64,000 nt of DNA from Whitmania pigra (Eukaryota; Annelida; Clitellata; Hirudinida; Haemopidae), in assembly GCA_021613335.1 (NCBI GenBank), contig JAJTWR010000308.1:2382001-2446000 (forward strand), written 5' to 3'. The notes beneath the pieces are model-generated. The model was not told the origin of the DNA, ran no database searches, and saw only the letters and a program-made list of their open reading frames with translations. Shown piece after piece: positions 1 to 28,634 of this stretch (position 1 is the stretch's first letter; every line of letters starts with the position of its first letter). The position numbers and the translations under genes are program-made.

Positions 1-317
1 AACTTTTAATAAGATTTCTAAGGAGTTTTTAATAAGATCTCTAAGGAGTTTTTAGTAAGACTTTCAAAAGCATGCCTACCAACCACGAAAACATTAACGA
101 TGCAAAAACGCGACTCGCTTGTGAAGTACGATTGTGAATGCAAAATAGCGAAAATTATAACAAAAAAGAAAAGTTTTCTTACTTTGTCTGCTGGTGAAGG
201 GAGTTGATTTGAAAATCTTGAAAATCACAATCAGCCATCGAATCATCGTTGGTTTGAATTTGAAAAACAATTCTCACTCACCCATGTACTTATGAGAAGT
301 CTCATGCTTGTATTTAC

Positions 318-380
318 CTCCAGCTGAACATTGGTAGGACAAGTCCGTGGCTTTACCCTCTTTGGGCGGTTTAATGAAAT
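318..380 (-). CDS. Candidate extracellular exon of a gene lying beyond the window start
   Basis: A 63-nt stretch read on the minus strand is bounded by a good acceptor (gttttcag) and donor (GGAG|GTAAAT), with phase 1 on both sides, which is typical of exons for extracellular modules. It encodes about 21 residues including FIKPPKEGKATDLSYQCSAG and one cysteine. No family is recognised. It lies downstream of the stop and poly(A) signal of the SUEL receptor, so it would belong to a different gene or be spurious. A single short exon carries little weight. Confidence 0.25.
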
Positions 381-390
381 CTGAAAACAT

Positions 391-1719
391 CCAAGATGGA
401 CCGTTATTCACTGATAGCTCGACGTTTGACATCCTCAAATTAGGTTTGCATTTCGTAATAACACATTTAAAGACGAAACACCTTTCCATTTATTCATAAC
501 AAATTGGGTGCGTTCGAATGTGCAGCTTGGCGACATAATGAAAAGCATTTCACCGATTTATAAAGAAGGCAGTAAATTGGCTGGCCAGTTGAATCTGGTT
601 TGATTTGGAGAGCTAGACCGCTTAAGTCGTTGAGCAAGCAGAGTTGGGCTAGCATAAATATTTATTTAAAATAACAAAATATTTATTTCGAAGACACGAC
701 TCACAAGAAATAAATGAAAAATCACGAGTTAATTGCTGCTCAGTCGTTTGTGATAAAAGAAAAGCAGTTGAAAGTATAACGCAAGAGAACAATGAAATGA
801 ATTTGTTTTCAATGCTTGAACGACCATCCGGTAGATCAAGGTTGAGTCCTGTGCAAGGAGAGACACTGAGGTTTAGAGATAAAAAGATGTCAGAAAGAGT
901 TTCTTGAACTAGTTATTAGAACAAAAACCTTGGTTAGTCATTTCTTGACTGAATGTGAATTTGGTTTCTATATGTTTTCCCCGTATCTCTTGCCTATCAA
1001 AAAGGGCTGGAACTGTGGTACCAATGCATTCTTTTTTGTTCGATTCATTGCCTGGGATTTTATCCGAAACCGAATAATTTTCGGCACAACAATGGTCCTT
1101 TGTTGGAGATTTCCCACGAAGCACTTGATCATTTTTTATTTGAAACGCTTATTCAGAGACAATCGAAATCTTGGGAAAGTCATTAAATCATCGGAGATGT
1201 TTAATTAGACTAAAAAAAAACCCCAACAGGTTAACGGAAAAGCAAACTGCTTGTAAGTTTAAGAAAAATGATAAATACTTGAACTACCGTTCAAAAGAAG
1301 AGCAAATAAGCCTCCAATAAGCGACAAAATAGTTGGGCTTATCCTGGGATCGCTTGAGCAATGCTTTACGACTGCAAACGATATAATTGCAGCTTTAGAG
1401 GAGGCACACTATTGAACTTTCGCTGCTCACAGAAGAAGCATTAATCCTACTCGGTCCTCGTAAAACTATCGAATGTAAAAACTGCTCACCTCTCCATTCA
1501 TCGTCCATTGGTGCTCAAAATTTAAAGCTAATCTCTGTTTGTCGAGATTGTCACAAGAACCATTCGATCGGGCCACTAATGCTCGCCTTTCGACTTTAAG
1601 CTGGTTCCAACCAGACTCGAATTTCTCGGCGCATAATTAACTTTTGTTAAGTAGCCAATTCAAACAAATGCTTCGTACAGCGACGCTTTATCGAGGCAAC
1701 GCTGGGAAATAATTCATGT
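391..1719. other. Intergenic stretch, no supported gene
   Basis: AT-rich sequence with short overlapping open frames on both strands at about 909-1208. The minus-strand frame contains several cysteines, but no convincing acceptor and donor pair flanks it. No repeat array or RNA gene is seen. Confidence 0.4.
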
Positions 1720-1725
1720 TTTATT
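1720..1725 (-). terminator. Poly(A) signal AATAAA of the SUEL receptor gene
   Basis: On the minus strand AATAAA occurs about 185 nt past the stop codon of the receptor's terminal exon, a normal 3' UTR distance. This supports reading the long frame ending at 1910 as the true last exon. Confidence 0.5.
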
Positions 1726-1909
1726 TAAATCTAAAAACTTCGTTAAGAATAAAATCTAAACGCCGCTAAGTCAAATTTGAGCCATTTGAGGCCTGCTATT
1801 AATCGTGGTATCGTATTCAGCAAGTCATCATCTGAGTATGTTCGAGAGAGTTCAGTTAACGGATGATGGATGAGCTGGAGTTGACAAAGAATTCCTCTTT
1901 CCTTAGAAG

Positions 1910-14370
<12,461 letters not shown>

Positions 14371-14949
14371 TAAGATTGAACTAAATTTCCACTCTGAAAC
14401 AAGAAGAATTTCGAGGATGCGCCGCAGAAACTCGAATTTCTCCGGAACTTCTTCACGGCCACTGCGAATGACTCGCCATTTCAATGCGCTCCGCGATGGA
14501 GTTCCATTTGCACTCGAGTTTTAAATGAATTTTTCCTTCTCAAGAATTAACAAAAAAGGGTTTATCGTACGTCCACAAGGCTGAAAAGTTCAGAAGGAAT
14601 GTCTACCAGCATGTGCGTCTTGAGAAATATTTATGGAAGCCATTGTGCAGAGGTTTAGCGCAGATGCGTGAAACGTTTTCTGGGTTTCGTTGCAACAAAA
14701 ATTAAACTCAACTTTACAAAACTTCACCACCGGCAGATCGATTGCGAGCTTTCAAATATTTTTCGATGACTTACTTTTAACCGGAAACGCATGACGTCAC
14801 ATGACTGTCTCAAAGATGGTCGCATAAACGTCATCGTCGCAGGGGATGTATGGACAGATAAAACTCCAAGCACATCCTGATAGCCATAAATTGCTAATTC
14901 GCTTGGAATGAAGTCTTCATGTATTCTTTATTTCTCACCATCGCTATCA

Positions 14950-15035
14950 TGTTCATCATCATCATCACCAACCTTATCACCAGCACTATCATCATCATCA
15001 TCACTAACCTCATCAGAAGCACCATGATTATCGTC
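14950..15035. repeat. Degenerate (TCA)n run
   Basis: Imperfect tcatcatcatcacc triplets over about 85 bp. Confidence 0.8.
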
Positions 15036-15194
15036 GTCGTCAACACTCCAGAAGTTAAAATGGTTCACCATCCAGGTCAGATCTTTATTGCTTTTACTTG
15101 TCGAACCCAAGTTCTAAACCGAGTTTTAAAGTGGACCTTTGTTTGGAAATCCTCAATAATAAATGATTAAAATTATTAAGACTAATGCTAATAA

Positions 15195-15248
<54 letters not shown>

Positions 15249-15300
15249 GTTATTATTATTATTATTATTATTAATATTATTATTATTATCGTCATCATCA
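15195..15300. repeat. Microsatellite (TTA)n
   Basis: More than 30 TTA triplets with two interruptions (ttg, aat). The minus strand reads as poly-N and is not a gene. Confidence 0.96.
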
Positions 15301-18300
15301 TAATTAACACAAAATAAAAGTGTGAGACGAGTAAACCTGAAGTCATGTAACGTGGAAGAAGTAATTAGAAAGAAATTTGTCATTTAACGAATTATTAGGC
15401 CGCTCAATGGAGCGTGGAATTCTTTGATTGGTGGTCGAGTATTTATCGTCTGCTGTTTAATATTTTGACCCAATTTCAGGAAATAAGTGATCTGCAGGCA
15501 GATTCACTCGCCGTACACGAAGCCAAAACCCCAACAAACTCAGCAGCAGCAACAACAAAAACAACAACAAACCCGAACCACAACACAGCAACAAACCCCA
15601 CTCACAACATTACTTCAGTCAGCCTTCCCCAACAGATTTTGACAAATGAATCTCGGTTTCAATGAGTCTGAAGGAAACGTTGGCGACGATGTTGCATGGC
15701 GGTCGTATGAGGACAGGTTTTGTGCATCTCGTCTGAGATTTATCGCCTCGCAAGTGCAAGATTTTTACGAAGATGATGTGTCTCCTACTTTTTTATTTTG
15801 TTTTTTATTGTTCATATTATCTTGTATTATTCAGGTTCTTATTATCAATAAGCGGTTTAAATGTCTAAGTGCATCTTCATCCCTTTGGAAAAACTTCTGC
15901 TTGAATTAACTTTTCATTCTTGAGAAGAGTTGATCGAAAACTTAATTCGGAACTTTGTTGAATCATTTTTAAATGAAATAACAATTCGTTTCAAATTTAA
16001 TTCCAAACGAAACCTTGAAATTAATAAAGTTCTTTTTCATGTTATCTCACGTCTCCTGGAGAGTGAATGCCACTTTTTTGTTCTTTTTTTGTATTTCAGC
16101 CATATTGAATTCTTTTGGGCACTTTGAGTAATTTGTTCTCAAGTCCAACGATTGGTTGCATGACCGCCTGACGATAAGGAAATGTTTTAATTCTTCCTTC
16201 CTTTCACACGGGACTCCATTTTATGCAACTTAGACTCGAGTTGGATTTCGAGCGTTATTTTGAGGCGAAGAAGCAAGAACCTTCCATAATCCAATGGAAG
16301 TGTAGAACTGATTGTTTAGAACCTCGAGGTTCCATTATAAAGACGTGGAGGAATTCAAATCGACTCTCGGCAAAATAGAGGAAATGAGACAAAGGCAGTT
16401 AGATGCACGTGATGGAGCAATGTGGCGAAAATTGTTGGTGAATAATTAAATTAATTTTATAAACTTATTATTATTTTCTAATTGCTAGAGGTAATTAAAG
16501 ATGTTATTAAACTGGCGTCAATCGTTTATTCACAGATTTCACTTTCGTGATAAATGTCTTCTTCTGAAGCTATAAATCCGACATGTTCTCGAGTTAAAAC
16601 TAGGAATGCAGTTTGCAAACAATTATGTCTGTCAGTCGACTTCTTATTTTCCTTCTTTCTGAAATGTGAAAGCGTTCAAAAGTTTTAGAAATTCAATCTG
16701 TGTCATCCTTTTCAACAACTTCAATATAATTTTTTTTAATACCTAACCGTCTTATCAACCCAGACTTATTTTACTTTAGCCATCATTCTCAGCTTAATCA
16801 CGCTGCGATGACCTTTTTCTGATACGGCAACATTTAACAGTTCCAAGAATTATTTTGAAACCTGTAGTGTCATCAAAACAGTGGAAGCATACTCATCCAA
16901 AATTTGAAAACAACTTGAAAATGAAATTAATCATTATAAAAAAGTCATTGCAATTTAACAGTAATACTGTAATTTTAAAGTTAACACACTGAAATGAACA
17001 CACAGATGAAATCGGACCCTTGTTACAAATTAAGCTACCGTTTTTAATTGTTTTTTCATTCACTTTATTGTTTCATTTTTGTTTTATTGATTGCCTCTGA
17101 GTGCTACAGTGCGTTATAGAGCCTAAACATCCTATGATTTATGATAAAAAAAAGGCACTTTAATTATTTGCTGAATGAATTAGAACTGGAATTAAAACAT
17201 CTCTGTAAAATTGTTAACATTCGTATGTTGACATGTGTCAAAATCATTTAAATAATATCTGAAAATTTTCAAAATTGGAAAAAATGTCAAATTTCAGACA
17301 ATTTTATATTGAATTTCTCGGAATCGCTGCTCTTCAGCAAAATATCTCCCCATCCTCGCAATGTCACAGCTCATTTTGGATTTTTCGCTCTCAGATTTCA
17401 TCAAAAATGGGGGTTATTTCTAGCTTATCTTTTTTCTCAAGCCGCAACAAAATGCATGAATTCTGGAGCTTTATAATAAAGCTGAAAATATTTATATGCA
17501 TCATTGAAATTTGTAAGAATTTTTTATGAGAAGTTGCTTATACAACTCAAAACTTGTTATAAAAAAATATATAAAACTAATATCTCTTATTAGGGATTAA
17601 AGTATTCCAGTATAAAGTATTTGCTTGAAAATTATTTTTCTGCTTGTTAAATTCTGATTCCTAAGTATCAATTCAACTTTTCTAATCTCAAAATATAATT
17701 TACTAAACCCTAAGGCAGGCATTAAATTAATGTCCATTTCACGATGTAGACGATTTGGACCTACGCTTGGCTGCTCAAAGAATTTGCGGTAAGGTAGTCA
17801 GTCTTGATGACTATTGCCGGGTATCGTGCTAGTTCATTCTTTATTTATTTGACTAAAATCCGTTGCATTGTTCTATTTCATTCTAACATATATATGGCAC
17901 ATGATTGTAGATTGTTGCAGTAACTTAAGACATGCATAGTCCTAATTGTGCGTTGGGAGTTGGTAGTTAGCGTCTTGTCTGGTAAGCAACTGCGGGTTAT
18001 AACATTACATATTACGAGTGCTATTTTTTGTGTCGGCCGCAACAAATTGGCCGCAACGACTTCAGTTATTTTCAAGAGAGGAAGAAGGAGAGAAAAAAAG
18101 TCTGTAATGCATGTAAAAAGATTACAAGCATCCTTAATATTAGCGTAACTCCTAAATAATTGAACTGATCAAAACCAAATTTGTAATTTATAGTTATATT
18201 GTGCTGTTACTTACTTGGCTTAATTTTATTTTGGATGGACGAATAATGCTTGCATATGCATAAAAACATCTAATTAGACCGTGGAAAAAGTTTGCATGCA

Positions 18301-19482
18301 TTTTACAGTTTCTGTCACATATCAATTATAAAATTTACTCAAGCTTTTTCAAAAGAGCCATAATATTTGCAAAATTATACAAATGGTATTTTGGTATAAT
18401 ATTTTGAAAATGTTGCTTTTATCATAGATTTCTATCTACTTAAGTAGTTGGAATATAATCTGTAGAGAAAGAAGAGCATTTCAGCTAACAACACATAAAC
18501 TTTCCTTTTTAAAGTTATTGCAATGCAACTTAGATAGAAATGTTTATATTTTTACAAGATTCAAAGTGGGGCAAAATAGGTATGTGGAAGACCGCAAAAA
18601 CGCACACCACATATTCAAAAATTGTTCGTTTAATCGAATTTTAAAAGTATTTTAAGAGATACTAAAATTAAGTACTGCACAACAAAAGTGGATAAACCGA
18701 GGTGATGAAGTCATTTTATCTATTAATTAAAGCAGCAGGCATTGTTTTCTCAAGGCCCAACATTCCTATAAAATTAAGGTTCTACTAATCATAACCTGAG
18801 AATTTATCTTGACTCGTTTTGTTCGGTAAACCATTGGCACTTTTAAATGTAACGCATAATTTCTTTTGTTCATTAGCCATCTTCTCCTTTTTTTATAGCC
18901 CTAAACTAAACTTTGCCATACTCTCCAAAGTTTACCCCTTGATTTGCAGACGATTTTTTGTGCTTGGCAGTCAATGGTTAGGATCTCACGTCTTTGCCCT
19001 AAATGAGAGATGGCTGGGTCTAAATCTATTTGATTTGCCACTAAATATTATCAAAATTTTAAAGATTAACTATAGCTTTAAATTGAGTTTTTAGTTGTCA
19101 TTTCAGAAATACTTGGAATCGTATTAGTATGACATGCCAAATTAGCTTGCTTTTAAAGAACTTTGCTATTTGTTGCCTGATTAACTCAACAGCAATTTTG
19201 CCAATTTGTATTTCAAGCACCTATCATATGGTTAAAACCAAAGTACTTTTCGTGGGTGTTGTTTATTTTACCTGGAAATTCTCCCGCCGGACCTTGCCTC
19301 CTATGTTTGGAAGATTACTTTCGTTACTGCCCTCACCTAGAGTGAGCAACTGTGATGTATTTTTGGTGGTGTTTTGAATCCGATGCCTAACATTCAACGA
19401 CGACTTTTGATTATTGTTTTGGTTTACTTCTTAAGCAAAAAGTATTTATATATCACTAAATATTCGATTTACTAGTTTTAAA

Positions 19483-22400
19483 ATGGCGAACAATCAAGAT
19501 CCCCTTTTGGATGTGGTAGAATCTTTAGGCTTTGACGAAACGTCAAACGAACAGAATCCTCTTCTCTCATCCACGTCAACACTGCAGATGTACAACGATG
19601 AATTGGATGTTTCACTGGACAGTCAGGTCAGACTAATTGTTTGAAGTTAAGGAAATGAAAGCCTGTTGAAACAAATTTGTTTATTTTTAAATAGTTTAAA
19701 GAAGTCAATCTGGTAGGAAAACAGGAAACAAAGAGAACGCTCGGCACTTTTGCCGGAGTGTTCTGCCCAGTTGCAATGGCCATGTTTAGCACTCTTCTAT
19801 TTTTAAGATTAGGTACTTGAATTTCTTCATGTTAAATGAGTTAAAGCTATTTTGAAACCCATTTAAATCATTTGGTTGTGTGACAGGATTTGTTTTGGGT
19901 CAAGCTGGGCTTATAGAATCATTACTGATGTTTGTCTTGGCTTATTTCATCATGTTCCTAACAATTCTATCCATCTGTGCCATCTCAACAAATGGAGCAT
20001 TGGAAGGGGGAGGAGCTTATTGTATTTACAGTTTTTATACTATACATTATCTCTAAAGTATCCATGACTATGAGTTTTCTATCTTTTGCAAGTCATGATT
20101 AGTCGAGCTTTGGGACCTGAATTTGGTGGAGCAATTGGGCTGCTGTTCTTCCTGGCACAAGTTGTCAGTTGTGGCCTTTATACTTCAGGTCTTGTGGAGG
20201 CACTCACTACCAATTTTGGGCAGAATGGTGAGACTTACTTGAATGAATTTGGATTAAATTAACTTACAGTTATTAATTTCAATTTAGTAGTTTATCTTAC
20301 AGACATTAGTTTTCTTTAGGTACCATAAATAAATGTTAAGTTATGTTAATTTTTAGGAACTCTCCTAAGTTCTGGACAGCTAGGACTGCCCACCTCTTTC
20401 TGGTTCAACTACTTGTATTCAACAGTCATTCTTATTATCTGTCTTGCCATTTCATTAGTTGGAGGTCATCTTTATGGAAAGACAAACATTTTTACATTTT
20501 TTGTAAGCCATTTTATAATTAATTTACAAATCCCTTCGTTTGCAATTTATACATTTAGATGCTTTTGCAGGTCGTCATAATATGCGCTTCTTCTGTGATC
20601 GTAAGTTTGCTGGCTCAGGGTGGCATGTGCGTCGACTATCCAGCTTCGAATAGCAAATCGAAGTTAAACCAATCCGAATCCGTTTATCCAAACTGCTCCG
20701 ATAACTCTGCACTTTACACGGGCTTCAGCGTCCAGACGTTCGTCGAGAATGTTTACAGTGAGTTTTCAGTTAATTCAGATCGAGCTTTTTTAATGCTTCC
20801 CTATTTGTCGACACCAGGCTTCTACCAAGTGGATTACAGCACCGGAAACGTGATGAACTTTGCAGTTGTGTTTTCGGTTTTGTTCAGCAGCGTAACAGGA
20901 ATCATGAACGGTGCTAACATGTCTGGTGAGTTTTCGTTATTTAATTGAAATTTGATGGCAGATGGTGAACAGTTATAGGAATAAAGTTACTGTTCCATTT
21001 GAAGGAGATTTGAAGAATCCGGGCGTAGCTATTCCGAAGGGTTCGATATCTGCCGCTTCGTTTGCCCTTGCTACCTTCATCATCATACTCCTTTTATGCT
21101 CTTTCACTGTATCCAAGTGCATTTTGTTCTTATATTTTATCAGAATATCTCATTACAGATGATTCTAACATGTTATGCTGTTGTTTCAGAGATCTTTTGA
21201 TTGGAAACTATAACTTTCTTCTCTCTGTCAACTTGTGGCCCCCATTTGTTGCCATTGGGATGTTTGCAGCCACCTTGTCAGCTGCCCTGGGAAACATGAT
21301 CGGAGGGTCGAGGATTCTTTTTGCACTGGCCAAGGATGAGATTTATGGTGGGGTTAAGTTATAATGTTATATGTCATAATGTTATAAGTCATAATGTTGT
21401 AAGTCATAATGTTATATGTCATAATGTTGTTGAAATGCATTATTCCCTTGTGGATAGACATTATTTTGCAATTATTATAGTCTTATATATAATTAATGTT
21501 GGTCGAGTTCATATGTATTAATGTGCCCAATGCCTAATTTACTGATATTAGTTTTCAAAAATGATCTTGTATTGAATTGTCAACATTATTATTATTGCAT
21601 CCAATGCAATAATGGTTAACTGCCATTTTCAAATGTTTAGGACCTTATGGAAAGGCAACCATTTTTACATTTTTTGTAAGCCATTTTATAATTAATTTAG
21701 GACTGCTTCTGAAGCCAGCAAGCTTGTCCACAAAGGGTGGCAATCCGGTCGTTGCAGTCCTCATTACCTGGATACTCGTTCAGGTTTTAATTCATTAGGA
21801 ATTTCATGACAAATTCATAAAGTACATTTCTTGGTAAGAAATTTGATCTTTGTTTCCTTAAAAATATTCCAGATGATCCTATTGATTGGATCTTTGAACA
21901 ATATTGCTCCCATGTGTTCGGAGATGTTCTTGTTGTCTTACGCCATGACCAACTTGGCGTGTTTGGCACTGGACTTGACATCTGCTCCAAATTTTAGGTG
22001 TTGTTTTGTTAATTCTCTACCATTTTTGGAATCAGAATTTTTGAAAGCATAACTTCTGTTTTATGAATTAGCTTAAGAATTTTCTGTTAAACTTTATGAT
22101 TAGTGCATTATTTAATGTATATAATTTTTATTCATTTCCAGGCCGATGTTTAAATATTTTTCAAGCATGACCTCACTTCTGGGTCTTATCGGTTGCCTGA
22201 TCATGTGTTTTTTCATCAACTATGTCTATGCTCTTATATCAGTGGCCATGTTGATCGTGCTAATTGTTGGTCTTCACATGAGAGGATTTCAGAACTCCTG
22301 GGGTTCTATAAGTCAGGCCTTAATTTTCCATCAAGTGAGAAAATACCTTCTCATGCTCGACTTCAGAAAGGATCACATCAAATTCTGGAGACCCCACATG

Positions 22401-23489
22401 CTTCTTCTGGTGGCTAATCCGAGATTCAGCAGCCAGCTGATTGACTTCATTAATGATTTAAAAAAGAGTGGAATGTACGTCGTGGCTCACGTCAAAACCG
22501 GAGACTTTAAAGACAAGAAAGTTGACCCCTTGCAGGAAGAATACCTGCACTGGGTAAGGCTTATCGAACAAATCAGTGTGAAAGCATTCGTGGAATTGAC
22601 TATGGCTTCGACAGTCAGAGAAGGTGTTTGGCACTTGGTCAGACTGTCGGGTTTGGGGGGCATGAAACCCAACACGGTCTGCTTTGGCTTTTATGATGAC
22701 TCACCTCCAGTGGACACCCTAGTAAGATTCAAACCAAAGTCGATGCTCAACAAAACTTTCATCAAATTGAGAACGCATCGGCTAAATAATAGAGATGGCA
22801 ATAATTTGGGACCGTTCGAAATTTTTGATGATTTAAGACTTGAAAAGGCCTTTTCCAATGTTGATTATGTGCTCATGATTCAAGATGCCCTAAAACTTAG
22901 AAAGAATGTGTGTCTTTTCAGGCATTTTGAGAACATGGACAAAGTTAAGGTGAAAAACAATGGAGCTCCGATGTTCATTGATATGTGGCCTGTTAATTTC
23001 TTTGATATTTTCTCCACTTCTGTCAACTTTGACAAAACCTGTCTATTTCTTTTACAACTCGGATGCATTCTTCACATGGTACCAGGTTGGAGAAAACACA
23101 CAAAGCTTCGTATCTTTGCCTGCAGTAGGAGTTGCAGCCAAGAGATGCAGAAAATGGAATCTCAGCTTGCAGAGTTTTTGAACTTGCTGAGGATTCGAGC
23201 AGAAATCCGAGTGGTGGATGTAGACGACATTTCCTACCATTATCGCATTTCATCCGAATTTCCACCAGATTCCGATCCAATTTTATCGGACAGCTACCCA
23301 GTTGAGGTGAATCGGATGATCAAACATGAATCTTCCGAGACCGCTGTAGTTTTCGTTTATTTGCCAGCACCGCCCAGCACCGAGAGAAAACAGGTGACCT
23401 ATCTCCGCCAACTCGACCTCCTCACTCAGGATCTCCCACCCACCGTTCTCGTCCATGGCTTGCAGCCAGTTATCTGCACAAGCCTTTGA
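19483..23489 (+). CDS. SLC12A9: Cation-chloride cotransporter family protein, SLC12A9-like
   Basis: Exons: 19483-19626, 19695-19812, 19887-20021, 20093-20227, 20357-20502, 20571-20925, 21008-21116, 21190-21347, 21701-21783, 21873-21997, 22142-23489; total 2856 nt, 951 aa. The N-terminus carries a DPLLDVV/NPLL acidic-dileucine style segment, then TM1 ([20 protein letters not shown]) and the [18 protein letters not shown] signature. The first TMs match the SLC12/APC fold. The large last exon carries the family's C-terminal region ([53 protein letters not shown]) and ends [14 protein letters not shown], very close to vertebrate SLC12A9. SLC12A9 (CIP1) is an orphan member reported to modulate other cotransporters. 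The exon starting at 21701 has an alternative upstream acceptor at 21641 (see findings). Confidence 0.93.
20473..20526 (+). repeat. 54-bp duplicated segment, copy A (end of SLC12A9 exon 5 plus donor)
   Basis: The segment spans the last codons of exon 5 ([10 protein letters not shown]), its GTAAGC donor and the first 24 nt of the intron. It is repeated with two mismatches at 21646-21699. Confidence 0.95.
21362..21432 (+). repeat. Minisatellite, 15-bp unit cataatgttatatgt
   Basis: Nearly five copies of cataatgtt(a/g)ta(t/a)gt in the intron after SLC12A9 exon 8. Confidence 0.9.
21646..21699 (+). repeat. 54-bp duplicated segment, copy B (before SLC12A9 exon 9)
   Basis: Matches 20473-20526 at 52 of 54 positions. 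It carries a copy of the exon 5 end and its splice donor into the sequence immediately upstream of the exon 9 acceptor at 21700/21701. Confidence 0.95.
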
Positions 23490-24019
23490 ATGCATCTTTC
23501 AATGCAGCAGAGCTATGCAACTTCTATTATTTCTCTAATCACAAGCACAACTCCTGAACATCTTCATGAGCATCGAGACTGTTTTACAATCATGCTATTG
23601 TAAACATTATCACAGTTGGGATTTAAATTTCATTAATATTTCCCGGTATTTTGCATATTGCAATTCATGTCACTTAGAAACCAATGATTACCCCATTTCT
23701 TTAGCTTCACTGGGAGCATGCATCAAACAAATGACACATTGTCATTAATTTCCATGTATTTATCCCCATAAGTTGACTATCTCATGTAGTTTGGTAGCAA
23801 CAAATTAAATTGGCTAATTATCTGAACCAACTGCCATAACAAGTTTGTTTTGGATGCCACGCTCCTGATTTACAACATGACTAGCATTTTGAGATTATGT
23901 CCGCGTCTCTTCATTTAGCTATTGTTGATTGCAATCAAAATCGCACAAGTATTCGCCCAAAATATCTTTTATGATTTATCATTCAACTTTGCATTCCTGC
24001 TCGATACTCTGGTATGAAA

Positions 24020-24025
24020 AATAAA
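24020..24025 (+). terminator. Poly(A) signal AATAAA of SLC12A9
   Basis: AATAAA about 530 nt downstream of the SLC12A9 stop, before the convergent AP2M1 gene, whose stop codon is at 24334. The two 3' ends lie within about 310 bp. Confidence 0.5.
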
Positions 24026-24333
24026 AGTGCTTTATTTTGAGTGCCGCATTAAAAAAAATCAAAAGGTATTGAGAATTTGAATCTTATCTATAATGCACAC
24101 ATTTCCACAGACAAGACAGCTGTAAACAAACGGAATATATAAGCTAAACAATCAAGAGTCGAACAACCAGAAAGATGCCAGAACTTGACGACGCAGGAGC
24201 GAGAATTTGCTACGTTAAACCAATGGCATGATTCTAAGTGCAGTAATTAAGCGTATCGACATGCTTGCTAGTGGTTGAATATTGGTTATAATTGTTTATG
24301 ATCAAGGAGCAGAACATCCAAGGAGTGTTGCCG

Positions 24334-28634
<4,301 letters not shown>

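Larger units (their letters stand above)
14371..19482. other. 5.1-kb intergenic region, no recognised gene
   Basis: AT-rich DNA between the divergent SUEL receptor and SLC12A9 genes. It contains the (TCA)n run at 14950-15035, the (TTA)n run at 15195-15300 and a CAA-rich stretch near 15540-15600. A short frame after an acceptor-like site at 15479 (EISDLQADSLAVHEAK...) and others at 17275-17529 and 18819-19094 show no domain or splice support. Upstream UTR exons of either neighbour could lie here. Confidence 0.4.

Noticed and set aside
909..1208. Overlapping open frames on both strands
   Set aside because: The minus frame has several cysteines but no clear acceptor/donor pair. The plus frame looks like random hydrophobic translation.
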